A stretch of 64,000 nucleotides of DNA. Origin: Alitta virens. Lineage: Eukaryota > Annelida > Polychaeta > Phyllodocida > Nereididae. The notes under the pieces were generated by a model. That model did no database searches. It was not told where the DNA came from and was given only the letters and a program-made list of their open reading frames with translations. The translations under genes and the position numbers were made by a program. Below, in pieces: positions 46,304 to 58,212 of the stretch (position 1 is its first letter; each line of letters starts with the position of its first letter). The stretch is from positions 55,137,829 to 55,201,828 of the forward strand of contig OW028573.1 in NCBI GenBank assembly GCA_932294295.1, written 5' to 3'.

Positions 46304-46452
46304 TTGTACATTTGTATTGCCACTGCTTTTATACATCTTTATGTGATTGGTAATTTCTTAAGTTCTCGACATAGTTCTTCTAAATGTGATCGATAAGTGT
46401 AGCAGAGTTGAAGGTTACCCTGGTGGGAAGAGTATTAAAGCACTCGAGATCA

Positions 46453-46733
46453 TCATGTCAGGGAATTTAGCAGTGGGCTCATGTCAAAGAAGGACACTTC
46501 TGTGATGACAATCGTGTTTGATGCATCAGTTTCTTGCAGCATTTTGAGGAGACAAAGACCAGCCCATATTCCCAAGCATCATTAACGCCTTCCCTTAGGT
46601 TGGTCGTCATGCCAATCTTGTAAGCATAGTCAGTGCCTGGGTTGACCTCATACTTGTCATCTTTTGCAGTAAAAAAAACTTGCGCTTTATTACTTGCCAT
46701 GAGCTTATCTGTAATGGACAATGACCCAAGGTA
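46453..46733 (-). CDS. Candidate last exon of an unidentified host gene, one frame break
   Basis: On the minus strand a pyrimidine-rich tract (cgtctttctctaaataaccag) ends at 46,734 and opens a protein-like frame: YLGSLSITDKLMASNKAQVF, later YEVNPGTDYAYKIGMTTNL and AWEYGLVFVSS. At an A-run near 46,545 the frame leaves register. The neighbouring frame continues with MLQETDASNTIVITEVSFFD and stops at 46,453-46,455, and it looks more protein-like than the direct continuation, which stops at 46,479. One missing base in the A-run would explain this: a real pseudogene lesion or a sequencing error. AATAAA follows at 46,298-46,303. Protein family not recognised. Confidence 0.45.
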
Positions 46734-46870
46734 CTGGTTATTTAGAGAAAGACGGGACACATGATAAAACAAAAACAAGATTAAAGATGTTTTTGCAAGT
46801 AACTCCCTGATTATGTCTTTATCATTTTATGGATCTGTCTAATCTGTTTTGCAAGTAGACAGCAACTGCA

Positions 46871-46975
46871 TGGGTGACTGCTTCATTATATATGTAATAA
46901 CAGACAGGGGTGTTGATGAAGCGTGGGTGACTGCTTCATTATATATGTAATAACAGACAGGGGTGTTGATGAAGC
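46871..46975 (+). repeat. 53-bp tandem duplication at the start of a LINE fragment
   Basis: Two almost identical units starting 'tgggtgactgcttcattata' at 46,871 and 46,924. It lies at the 5' edge of the LINE coding remnant. Confidence 0.93.
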
Positions 46976-48320
46976 AGTCAAGGGCCTTTATGTACTTCTT
47001 GATATGGCTCTTTCAGACAACTTCTCTAAAAAGTATATGAAATCAATTCGTAATAACTTCCCACAAAATAAATGGTTTGATGAAGAGTGCAAAACACTTA
47101 AACATGCATTGAATAGCTTCTCAAAAAAGAATGACTTAAACAGTTTACACATCTTCTCTATGCAGATGACTTAGTCCTTGTCTCTGAAAGTGCAACTGGT
47201 ATGCAGGTACTTTTAGACAACCTTGCAGTCTATTGTAAAAAATGGCACTTACCAATTAACTCACAGAAGAGCCAAGTAATGATAATTCAACCAAATCGTA
47301 GGAGTAGACTAAATGTAAACAACCCAAAATTCTCTATTGATGGTGAGAATTTAGAAATAGTTGACTCATATAAATATTTGGGGCACGTCATTAGTAACTC
47401 TTTGAAGACACATAATACAATGTACGATCATCTGGCCACACAATCGCAACGAGCCATGCATGCTCTTAAAGAAAGAATTAAATCAACTGTAGGCTACCTT
47501 CCACCTAAAATAAGCCTTAAAATGTTTGATACACCCATTTTGCCAATTTTGGACTATAATAGTGAAATCTGGTTTCCAAATAAAAAAGAGATAGACGTAT
47601 TGGAAAGGATACAGCTCAAATTCCTTAAGAACCTATTAGGTGTGAGAAACCAAACATCATCTGTTGCTGTACTAGCAGATACGGGCAGATTCCCATTGAT
47701 ATATAGACAGCAAGCTTCTGCTATTAAATACTGGAATAGGCTAAAATCTGAAAATTGTCCCTTATTATTACGCAAATGCTATCCCTTTATCGCAACAACC
47801 AGCCATGCTGGCTAACTAGGATACATCAGGTTACAGATAGCTTAAATATTAATGATGATGAAATCCCAGCTTCAATTATCACTAAGTTGTATAAACAGGC
47901 ACAAAGCAAGATGTTAACGGATATTAATGACAATGTAAAAAATCCTAAGCTTAGAACTTACAAACTCTTCAAAAAGGAACTATGTCTAGAATCTTATTTA
48001 AATTAAAACCTACCTAAGTATCTGTATCGTAGTATAGCCAGATTTAGACTGAGTTCTCATAATCGTCATATAGAATTAGGAAGACACAAGAGACCTTATG
48101 TAGTAGCTGAAGAGCGCATTTGTAAAAGATGCGACACAAATAACACTGAAGATGAGTTTCATTGTTTGATAATTGGTAGAAATTGGGAAACAGCTAGAAT
48201 GGATCTCTACCAAGTAGCTTATAAACATATTGAAGACTTCACTATCTTTCACCCCCAAAGAACAACTCTTAAAAATAATGATTAATAAAAACTCAGAAAT
48301 GATTTATGCATTAGGTAAAT
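46976..48320 (+). pseudogene. Internally deleted LINE: linker joined to RT YADD box and C-terminus
   Basis: 46,976-47,140 encodes the endonuclease-RT linker (NKWFDEECKTLKHALNSFSK). Immediately after, at 47,150, another frame begins LLYADDLVLVSESATG (YADD at 47,159-47,170), then the RT C-terminal half to 47,815 (VDSYKYLGHVISNSL, PILDYNSEIWFP). After a frame change near 47,780, 47,830-48,006 and 48,030-48,290 give the tail, including RICKRCDTNNTEDEFHCLI, a C..C........H cluster found at the ends of such ORFs. The RT fingers and first palm motifs between linker and YADD are missing, so the copy is not functional. Confidence 0.88.
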
Positions 48321-48332
48321 TTTTAAGTCCTA

Positions 48333-49130
48333 AAAACTGATAATCGTTTAATGTACATTTTAATTCATAAAGTTCACCACATGGTCATGGGTAGCTGTAG
48401 GCACTGGACATGCAGAATCGCATGGTTTGATTTGTGGTTGCATGGTGCATGCTTGATTGTTTGTTTGTAAATATATTTGGATGTTGATAGGCTTGTTTAT
48501 TTAATTTATTGCTGCTCCAAATAAGGATTTGTACATATAATTATTTTTACTATTATTATTATTATATATAGTTCCTAAATAGACAATATAAAATCTGTAC
48601 ATATGTAAATACCCACTCCTGCTGCTTATTTGTATTCAGTATTAATCTTCTATGGTGCATATATTTCTGCTAATTACCCTGATGGTGCCTTGTTTTTTTT
48701 CATATGCTTATAGTTGTACTTAATTATCAAAAAACTGATAATCGTTTAATGTACATTTTCATTCATAAAGTTCACCACATGGTCATGGGTAGCTGTAGGC
48801 ACTGGACATGCGGAATCGCATGGTTTGATTTGTGGTTGCATGGTGCATGCTTGATTGTTTGTTTGTAAATATATTTGGATGTTGATAGGCTTGTTTATTT
48901 AATTTATTGCTGCTCCAAATAAGGATTTGTACATATAATTATTTTTACTATTATTATTATTATATATAGTTCCTTAATAGACAATATAAAATCTGTACAT
49001 ATGTAAATACCCACTCCTGCTGCTTATTTGTATTCAGTATTAATCTTCTATGGTGCATATATTTCTGCTAATTACCCTGATGGTGCCTTGTTTTTTTTTC
49101 ATATGCTTATAGTTGTACATAATTATCAAA
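48333..49130 (+). repeat. 398-bp tandem duplication of the LINE 3' UTR
   Basis: Units start 'aaaactgataatcgtttaat' at 48,333 and 48,731 and are nearly identical over about 398 bp (a few substitutions and a T-run length change). They directly follow the LINE coding remnant. The LINE 3' end is probably near 49,300, after 'ctgaggtcaataaaattcta' and a TA run. Confidence 0.93.
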
Positions 49131-49365
49131 AGATGCTTTTAATATGTAACTAAATTATGTTCATGTAGATTGTTCTTTTATTTTACTTAATCATTATATA
49201 TATGTATATTTTTATTTTTTTATCCTTGTATTTTATTTTTTATGACACATGTATCTCTTTGATGCTCTGAGGTCAATAAAATTCTATATATATATATAGT
49301 GCTGCCATATAAATCTGTAAGAGTTATTCCACCTGTTTCATTATATGATATGATGCTCTAATGAC

Positions 49366-51724
49366 ACCTATGGCAGTATATGTCAATTCATAGGAAGCAC
49401 ATGGCAGCTTATTGCAAATTAACAGTCTGCTTCAGTGCATTTTGGTCTCATGAACAGATGCCATGTTTTGCTTTGTTATAGGTTGTTAAATTTGCCATCA
49501 ATTTAGTTCATTTGTAAGAGTTGATGGGGCCATGACAGAATAGATCTTTACATCAATCACTTCACAATATGACACTGTCCATGCACCAACTTATAGCGTG
49601 TCTTTTGAAGCATCCGAAGTCAATGTATGCTGTAGATAGGTTATTGTTTATGAAGTAATCATTGGTCTATATCTTAATTTTTCGTGTATTTTGTTTGAGA
49701 AAAAAATCAAAACAATTGCAAAAGGCTAGCACAATTAATAAATGACAGTTGTGTTCATATCGTGAAAGAACATCGGCATTACCAATCACAGAGATTGTGA
49801 CGATCATGCCACGAATGGAACTGGTACATCAAACCATAATTTTGTTTGGCATATTAGAGCTGGTTATCTGTTCTAAGTTTTTGTGTTTCCCTATGGCTGG
49901 ATTATTAGCATGTACATGCAACATAAGAGGACATTTCAATGCAAATCGCTATCGTCAGGTCAAGTAATGGAAATATGGGAAATGTGATGGTTTGTGGTTA
50001 GAAGTATGGTAGGGGACTCTGGGATGTGCCATCTCATGGAAGTGAAATGAGATATCTTCCCTGTAATGAACCATGGGCAATCATTGCTCGTAAATATAAC
50101 TTATATTGCACCTGTGGGATTCGTTATGCATCTGTTTTTCTTTTTTAACGTCTTTCCCTGAATCCTGCATCATCTGTTTAGCTAAAATACTGTTGTACCA
50201 CATGGCTTTAAAGGGTCGAAGCAAATAACGATGAATAGAGCTGTGTCAGAATTAATTGCATCATTCATTGCCAGGTGTTCCATGGTGCTGAAATTACTGA
50301 GATTATATTAAATTCCATGGCAAGTGTTTTGGAGGATATCAGAGAGATTGATGCACATGCTTCATACACAATTTTATGATTTTCGTAGATTTTAGATTTA
50401 GATCAATTTATTTTCATAATTTATAAATAGTACATTTTAGAATATATAAATGAAATGAGAAGATGCAATTATGATGGAGACCCTTCAAGCCAGCAGAGCT
50501 AGCACTTATGAGGGGCCACCAATGATATGGGAGATGAGATGAGTGATATGAAATGGAGGAAATGGGATGAGGGTGATTATGTACTGGTGTTCAAATAACT
50601 ATAGAATATGTTAAGGACAAATTATGTTTGGCAGATAAAGCAATTTCTTATGATACATATATCGCTGTATGATGTCAGGAAATGGTTTTTAGTAATTTTG
50701 GAAAATTGTCTGAAGCTGTGGGTGAGAATTTTGTCTTTTAAAAAGTTTAGTGTAGTATTGAAAGTTTGTGGAATTCTATATCTAATTGACTTTTTGATGA
50801 AGGAATGTTTGAATACAGGTAATTGATAGTTATTTGTTCCTCGAGTTAGATAATTAGAAGGATCTCATTGGAATTCCAAGGCTTTTTAATAGTCATGTAG
50901 GGACAAGTGGGTTCTGGATCTGCCAGTGGCAGTGAGTACTTAAGGATATTTTGTTTTTATATCTGTTTTGCCTCACTCTGGTTGGTCGCCATGGTGATGA
51001 CGTCACCATTTAAATACAACAACGTCATGGTCAGCAAGGAGACAGCTTTCATTAAAAAGCATTGTCAGCCTTAAAATGGAGAGTTTTGGACATTTTTAGT
51101 GTACCTAGACCACGTCTACCAAAATATTTGTGGATCTGACGCTAGTTAAGGACTGAAAAGTGTGTTCACTCCTTTGTTTGGCCAGGATAAAGAGATAATT
51201 TATTTAGTGAGGTTCACAGTATTGAAACTCACAGTACTTACGAGTCTCGTTTCCAGGATACATATTTTGAGCGGTGTAGAATTGAGTCTCTTAAAGTGAA
51301 GAAAGGTAAGAAATTATTATAAACTTTTATTGCAGACTTTAAAATATGCCGAAAATGTTTATTTTACCTTCAAAAGCATAATTCATCTCCTATTACTCAC
51401 CCATTCGTAATTACATATAGGCCTATACATGTATATACAGTAACTGTTTAAACATGTAAGGAAAAGGGATGCGACTCTTGTGGAAAGTGCTTGAGTTGAT
51501 ATATTTATTCTGATCTGTAAGTCCAAAAACAAACAGTGGTAGGCCTACAGCAGTATGTATTGCCTGTTACCACAGAAGTATTGTTTCAGGCTATAGGTTT
51601 CACTCGATTTGTGAGGTATTTGTTAGACCTATATTGTGTTATTGCATCTAACCAGCAAAAAAAAAAAGTAAAATACACGGGGACAATGTAATAAAGGATT
51701 AGATTTGTAGCCTGACCATCCAGC
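49366..51724 (+). repeat. Large inverted repeat, left arm
   Basis: Pairs in inverse with 61,492-63,361 along its whole length. Landmarks: 'tatggcagtatatgtcaatt', 'catcggcattaccaatcaca', 'ggaggatatcagagagattg' and 'ggattagatttgtagcctga' all recur in inverse order. Without the insertion at 50,378-50,858 the arm is about 1.88 kb, like the other arm. No protein is encoded. The outer ends show no clear target duplication. Confidence 0.92.
50378..50858 (-). mobile_element. Retroposon fragment inserted in the left arm only
   Basis: The right arm reads straight from 'catacacaattttat' into sequence leading to 'aaggatctcattggaattcc'; here about 480 extra bases lie between. The insert contains 'agacccttcaagccagcaga' and 'gaggggccacc', like the possible LINE 3' UTR at 41,041-41,345. 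It starts with 'gattttagatttagat', which on the minus strand is an ATCTAAA-type tail. It is probably a 5'-truncated LINE on the minus strand. Confidence 0.65.
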
Positions 51725-52294
51725 CCCTTTGCCCTGGGTGGTTCAAGGGCCTGATAATACAGTGACAATAATCTGGACAAGCCTCTTCAGACAGTACTCA
51801 TTAGTCATGGTTATTTCATCATGACACATGTACTTTCTTTTCAATATCTGTCAAGCAATAAGTAGTAACCAAATACCACAGTTTTCGGTTTACTGTGTGA
51901 TATTACACTTTGGAAGCTATATCCAGGGCCTAAATATTGTAACCCTGGTCCAAACTACCCATTATAAAAGTCCATGCTAGCTAGTACCATTCTTCTGGCA
52001 GCAGTCTTGGAGAGTCTATATTCACCCGGCAACGATATTTTTTTTGCCTGCATGGTTGTGTCGCCTGCTCTTAATACGAGAAAAAGTTGCCTACCTGATG
52101 TGAAACTCTAAAAATTGTAGAGTATGACAGTGAAATATGATGGTCACCTCATCAGTATTATTTTTGGTCTTGTATGCTGAAGCAATAATTGCTACGAATA
52201 ATTTCCTATTGGGTTTACTTCTAAAGCCCAACCACTGTGGTGGATCAGCTCAATGAAACCCATGAGTGAGCTGCCTGGCAGAGGAACTCACAAG
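51725..52294. other. No recognisable feature
   Basis: Unique sequence between the inverted-repeat arm and a dispersed repeat. Confidence 0.45.
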
Positions 52295-52440
52295 TGGCGA
52301 ACTGCTCAGCCTGAAGTAGTCCGTCCATATTTAAATTAGGGATAATGGATCACAATTTGTTATAGGCCAAATAAGACAATAAATACCTCATGGGTATATA
52401 TGTTTTCTATGAGGAACACAGCAAAGTGTGGAATATCATT
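52295..52440 (+). repeat. Dispersed repeat (mate 25,968-26,112)
   Basis: Shares 'actgctcagcc.gaagtagt', 'atatttaaattagggata' and 'ttttctatgaggaacaca' with the first copy. Confidence 0.75.
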
Positions 52441-52755
52441 GTGAGTTGTACATTACCAACCTCACAGGTCAACATGAATCAAATATGATCATGTATTAGC
52501 AGTGTTTAGTTGTTTACCTGTAAAGAAATAATATCAATTCGATAGTGTAAGAATATATACATTGGCTCTGAAACTAGTGGCCGTTGGTGGCAGCTGTAGA
52601 AGAATGTTTTGCTTAGTCTTCACACTCCCTTTAGGAACCAGGAGTGGGCTATAAAAAAACCCTGCAGCTGTTATATTACAGAGACAGTTGTCTGATTTAG
52701 CCAGAACGCTCGGGTGTGAATCTCTTATGGGTCATATTGTCTAACCTCAGTAAAA

Positions 52756-53724
52756 CCATGGAGACAAGAGTAGAAGGAGTGGAAACCCGGCACGTTCAAA
52801 GGTTCAGTCAGTGTCTCAGATGAGGTTTAAAAGATCTGTGAAATTTCACGTTATCTTGTTTATCACCCCTTTTATTACCACAAATCCCCCCCTAAATGAC
52901 CGTCACATACCTGATTGTGGCACTGAGAGGGTGATTATACACCGTTGTAGCAGTGACCTTGTTTTGAAAATCCTCAAAGTTTAATATATTCCTCAAAAGT
53001 TATGATACATTCTTCTAAATTCAGAGATACTACAAAGTTTTAATAATTTGAAATCTTGGTCATTAAAATTCGGAAATATTGTAAATAATATACAATGTAA
53101 AAAGATGAAAAAATCCAGTGAATTCTGCAGTCATTACCAGTGATAGGGGGCTGTCAGTTTTCCTTAAAAATAACAAATTTCGCCCCATTTCGCACTTATG
53201 AGTAATATGTTGTTTGGATTGTTGTTGTTTTATCTTTTTAAATATCCAAAGGACAGCTTCGTCAGAGTCGTCCCATAGAAGTTATGAGAATGTAAACAAC
53301 AACTGTTTTTACTAATTTAAATGCGACTTTTTAGCTAAATAAGTGTGTATTTTGGCTCAGAATAATCATATTTTCACGGGAAAAACACCAAAATAATCCT
53401 CTAGTGGAGAGGAATTTAATTCTAAAATTTAATGTGTGAAAGGTATCGTTGTTTATATTTTGATGCATGGCATTAAAAGAGGTTTTCTAGCAGGAATCAA
53501 AGAGAGGCCAGGGAACCCCTTTCCCTCTCCGAGACACTGATTGGATGAAAGGCATGCCGCCAACTATAAAACTGCCAATAAAAGTGGGGGGTAAAACCGC
53601 CAAATTTGAAGAAACATAGGAAATTCAATGCTATTCTAGGGGAGTTAATAACCAGAAAGTCATAAAATTATCAAGTTATGTGTGACCAAAAGAGTTTCCA
53701 CTCCTTCTACTCTTGTCTCCATGG
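52756..53724. mobile_element. 969-bp DNA transposon with perfect 31-bp TIRs
   Basis: The left TIR (52,756-52,786) begins CCATGGAGACAAGAGTAGAA and the right TIR (53,694-53,724) is its exact inverse over 31 bases. The flanks are TAAAA on both sides (or GTAAAAC, if the element is taken to start at CATGG, because CCATGG is its own inverse). This 5-7 bp duplication does not fix a superfamily. No transposase frame is present, so it is non-autonomous. A right-end fragment lies at 63,362-63,607. Confidence 0.93.
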
Positions 53725-54674
53725 TAAAACTGAAATCTAAATTCAAGAAATATGACTGCCATAAAAATTCAATAAATGTTAGAACTGGCTCTCCTAATCA
53801 GTTCTTCTGTTTAGTTGATAGACAGGGGTCAAAAGATCTTTTACTTTAAGAATGTTTATGCAATTGACAATCCTATTGCGTATGTTTGGCTGTGCTATTT
53901 AATGACAATGGAATTAAGTTGAGTGGCTTCAGCTGTCATGATATAATGACACAAACTTTTAAATCGGTGCCCACTTACAAATAACGTCCATACTAAAAGC
54001 AGAATAATCATGATAATCGTTTCTGGTTATTATGTCATTGTGTGAAAGATATCTGCCAATTGCTTTATTAATATGCGCAATGTGGGTGACCCACCCACGG
54101 AATAAATGGAAAAGATTTACTGCTGCCAACTCAAGTGCTTGTCAAAAGCTTGTCGAATGATAATATGTATTCAATTTATGATTAAACTCAGGTTTAACAG
54201 AACCAATTGCAACAGGCCGAATTTTATGTTCATATGCAAGACAAGCAATAATATTCTGTCAATAGACTGTTACATTGTACCAGACTTCGTTCCGGTCAGC
54301 ATAAAGTAAACATATACATTATGTACAGGAGAAAACAGACAGGTCTACTAGGTCTACATACAAAAAGATTACAGGGGATAAGAGTCTGGTCAGCTGTGTG
54401 TATGACCAAGACCAGGTATCCAATATATCATGAGTCTGCAAAAAGCCACTAGTCCAATAAATTGTATTGAGAATGCCATGGAAAAAGAGGTAGATCATTG
54501 ACCTCTGGCTTTCAAATCTGAGTGTACGTAAGTCAGCTTGCCATATATTTTTATATCTTCTATACTGCATAGATAATGATTTTGATCATGTATTGTATTG
54601 TATTATTATTGAATTTTATTGTATTGAGACGATAAAATTGTCTGCGTATTACTAGGCAGATGTTTATGAGCTGA
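53725..54674. other. No recognisable gene
   Basis: Small ORFs without motifs. A 'ttgtattgtattattattga' simple repeat at about 54,590 could be a LINE tail. Confidence 0.4.
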
Positions 54675-54857
54675 TTAGGCCAGGATTCCAAGTCATGTTA
54701 TACACATTTACTCCATGGGTGGGGTATTTTACTTGCCTCCGCATAAATACCGAGTGCAGCCGACATCCAACTGAGATGTAGCTCATGGAAAGCGTCTAGC
54801 TTGGAATCAAACCTGGGAACTGGCCAGTGTGATAAGGCTTTAATGCATCAGCCAAAT
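54675..54857 (-). mobile_element. Diverged tRNA-derived SINE
   Basis: On the minus strand 'tggctgatgcattaaagcc' (A-box-like) is followed by 'ggtttgattcc' (B-box-like), then a body with 'ccacccatggagtaaatg', comparable to 'ccacccagtgcaaatggg' in the SINE at 31,855. Confidence 0.55.
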
Positions 54858-54944
54858 TCCATCAAGTTGGTTCTATATGAAAAATGGCTGACTTCCTAGA
54901 ATAGCTGAATAGGGTTTTATTCAGCTTAAGGGTTATCAAGATAA

Positions 54945-55260
54945 GCAAAACTGCAAAAAGAGCTGTCCGTGTAACTACATACAGCAAATACAATGCTCAT
55001 AGTAAACCTCTGCATGAGCTGAAAGTTTGTTACAAACATGAACTGGAAGCACTGCCTTATTATTTCACAGTTCTATGTTTGTGAAAAACCACCAAAATCA
55101 TCAATATAACACTAGAAACACAAAAAACTACCAACTACCTATAATTAAACACCAATTTGCCAAAAATTGCATCAGGCACAAAATTCCTTCAAAATTCAAC
55201 GCCTGTCCACGTGTATAAATTCTTTGCCAAGCATCCGAGTAAAACAAAAAGTTCATCCGT
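54945..55260 (+). pseudogene. LINE RT C-terminal fragment
   Basis: Reads KRAVRVTTYSKYNAHSKPLH, the '.KRA.R.I....Y.AHT.PL' block, then PYYF, and after frame changes a stretch like 'LPKIASGTKF', the R.....LR.P......F...S block near the end of such ORFs. It is too broken to code. Confidence 0.7.
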
Positions 55261-55289
55261 GGTCATATGTAGGTATTACATGTGACAGT

Positions 55290-55925
55290 GTGAGAAGAGA
55301 GAGAATGTATGCTATGAGACAGTAATCTCATCTCACCCACTTCCGCAGAGCAAAAAATATGCATTAATCTAAAGAAAGAAAATACATACACGCAATTTCA
55401 CAGGTTTCTCTAATTACAGAAAAAAATTACCTTATCTCTAAGTATAATGAAATTTGCATCATCAGAGACTGTTACATTTGCAATATCTAAAATTTGGGTG
55501 CACAGTTCATTGCATCTGAACCATTCAATATAAAAAAAGGAAAAGGAAACTTTATAATTTAATATCATATACAAGGTGGCTCAATAATAGCGCCCAAAGT
55601 CTTTTTGAGCCTCCTCGCTCTAGGCTATGTTTTACATTTCATTATTTCTTATCTGGTGATAAGAGTGAAATAAACAGTTCCGAGTTCTATATACATATTA
55701 CTGTTTATGATCGGCCAGGAATACATTTTAATCCGTACCTTATCATGTGCAGAAATTCGATTTGTGCCTAGGTCATATTTTTATGCCTTACGCTATCAAG
55801 TCTTCAGCTGGGACATAAGTGCTAGGAGAGGGAAGAGAGAGAGAATATGTGTGCTATGAGACAGTAATCTCATCTCACCCACCTCCGCAGAGCAAAGAAT
55901 ATGCATTAATCTAAATATGAGAAAG
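55290..55925 (+). repeat. Pair of ~90-bp direct repeats
   Basis: 'gctatgagacagtaatctca' followed by 'tctcacccac.tccgcagag' occurs at 55,309-55,360 and 55,850-55,905, about 540 bp apart, with matching flanks. The origin is unknown. Confidence 0.8.
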
Positions 55926-57556
55926 CAAACTGAGTGTTCCTTTGGAAGCAACTGGCAATGCAATAGGAATGATTGTTCAGACACAAGAGAACTCAACAAG
56001 AGATTGCAGACTCCATATTTCAGGTTTTAGAACAATGACCGGCAATGAAGAATAGTGAGATTTGTGATAGTGCAAGATGGATACAATTCCGAGTTTGAAT
56101 GGAAAAAAATTAATTCAGATAGGCTCTTAAAGTAATCACAAAATGGATTAGCGGTCTACTGTGCCAAAAGTTACACTCTATGATAACACATAAATGGGCT
56201 GCAGAGTAGTCTGATGTTTTCATTGATTTGGTAGGTGTTGATGAAGCTGCTGGGATAACAAAATGTTTCTAATGTCTGATGATGTCAGTCAGCCTGTCCT
56301 CAAACTAAACTGCAGTAAAACAAGTAATCTATTATTTTATGTTAGAAAGAAATGTAATGTTGGACATCGTTTGTCTAAATAGTGCTTCTGAATTGTTAAA
56401 ATCATTGCAATCATGAACTATACTAACCCTGACTTGTTTAATGTGATAACACATGGACCATGAAATGTTTCTGTGTGAGCTGGACTATCTCTTTGTGTGA
56501 CCAGCAACTCATGCTGCTTGTTGTGTCAGAAAATCTATCTGGAATTACGTGTATATAATTGCCTTCAGAGAATGTCTTGTTTAAATGTAAAAAAAATTCA
56601 CTATAAAGGCAAACGATTATCACATTATTGCTCACAATCCTGTGTTTGCGAAATGGTGAAGAAGAATACTAACACCACATACTTTAGAATGCTGCGATGA
56701 GCATGACACGTTACATGTAGCTGCATCAAGTGATATGCAACGTTGCCACCCTACTCTGTATTTCATCACATTTTCTAAGCCAGCAGCTGTGGCTAAATTG
56801 AAAACTTTCTTGCACGTATTCTAAATATCTGGGGAGCACACAGCTGTTCATTTCAGGAAAATGAGCAGTAACATTGGTGATAGGATTTTATTGTCTGGAG
56901 AAATTGAATGCCTTCTGCCAAGTATGTGCAATCAAAATCTTGATGCACTTTCAATATCACCTGTAAGCCTTATTGTGGTCTAAAACCCCCTCGGCATCCA
57001 ATGAAGAAAAGAATCATGATCATTAATGCAGTCCATTAACACAGTTACAGGGTGTTGCCAAAAAACTTGCATCAGCAGCTACTGCAACTTCTTTTGTTAT
57101 TATATCAATTGACAGTCTTAAATAGATTAATGTTTGATAAGAAGGGAGAGCATTGACACCTTTGAGAAGGAGAGTGTCATTTTCAGGTAAGGTCAATTTT
57201 CTGTGGTTTCTGGCCCAACCTTCTGAAAATCATGTGATAATTTCTAGATTACTTGGAGATTCAGATATTCCCTTTGGAATGTCATTATATTCTTTTGTTT
57301 CAATCTCATGACCTTTCTGGATCAAGATTGGAACCATAATACATATATGCATGTATAGAAAACACTGAAGGACGATCCTGTGCATATAAACCTGACTTCT
57401 GTGATATATGTGTCACTTAGAACAAGCTCTGCGTCATTCACCTTTCAATAATTCAGATCCTAACATTGTCTAACATTATATTAAAAAAAACACTATGACC
57501 AATTGCTTAAAAGGCCTCATTGGCATTTAAGAGAAGATGCCTGGTGCAAATTTTTA
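55926..57556. other. No recognisable feature
   Basis: Short ORFs on both strands without motifs. Confidence 0.45.
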
Positions 57557-58212
57557 AAGGGCCGTTCACACTGTCACGTATACCTACTTATGACCAAGGA
57601 CGTCAAAAATCGGCTATACATGCTCAAGCGTAGCTCTCTTAATCACGTATAAATTCATTGCGTGAGGTATACGTGAGGCGACATGAGGCACTCGTAGGCA
57701 CTCGTAGGCGCTCGTAGATTGCTCGTAGATCGCTCATAGATCGCTCATAGATCGTCCCTACGAGTGGTTCAAGAGTGAGCAAGAGTAAGCAAGAGTGAGC
57801 AAGGACGGGCACGGATGGGCAAGGATGAGCAGGGATGGACAAGGATGGCTATGGAGTGTACGTAGAACGTACGTAGAACGTACGTAGAACGTACGTAAAA
57901 TGAACGTAAAATGAACGTAGAATGAACGTACGTAGAACGTACGTAGAACGTACGTAGAACGTGCGTAGAACGTGCGTAGAACGTACGTAGAACGTACGTA
58001 GAACGTACGTAGAACGTACGTAGAACGTACTACTACGCACAACGTACATATGCTCCTGAGCAGTCAAGTGCTACCAGGAGTGTTCTAGGATTAGCATGAA
58101 TATCCTTGAAATGCTCGGCGAGTGAATCAGGACAAGGATGAGCAAGAGTACAAAAGATGTTTCATCCAAGGTCATACATAGAGTCTTATCTGTGACAGTG
58201 TGAATGCCCCTT
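57557..58212. mobile_element. TA-flanked TIR element with a minisatellite core
   Basis: Left end AAGGGCCGTTCACACTGTCA and right end TGACAGTGTGAATGCCCCTT are inverted, with TA on each side (57,555-57,556; 58,213-58,214). The interior is made almost entirely of short degenerate tandem words: 'ggcactcgta' and 'atcgctcatag' units (57,685-57,755), 'gagcaaggat' units (57,775-57,845), and an 11-bp 'gtacgtagaac' array (about 57,858-58,030). Minus-strand ORFs with YVLRTFYVRST-type repeats are translations of the array, not genes. Confidence 0.88.

Noticed and set aside
49749..49967. 72-residue ORF inside the inverted-repeat arm
   Set aside because: No motif, and the matching stretch in the other arm has changes that do not preserve the frame.
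57639..58067. Long minus-strand ORFs with repeated YVLRTFYVRST-like peptides
   Set aside because: They are translations of the 11-bp 'gtacgtagaac' array in successive frames; all three frames are open because the repeat lacks stops.
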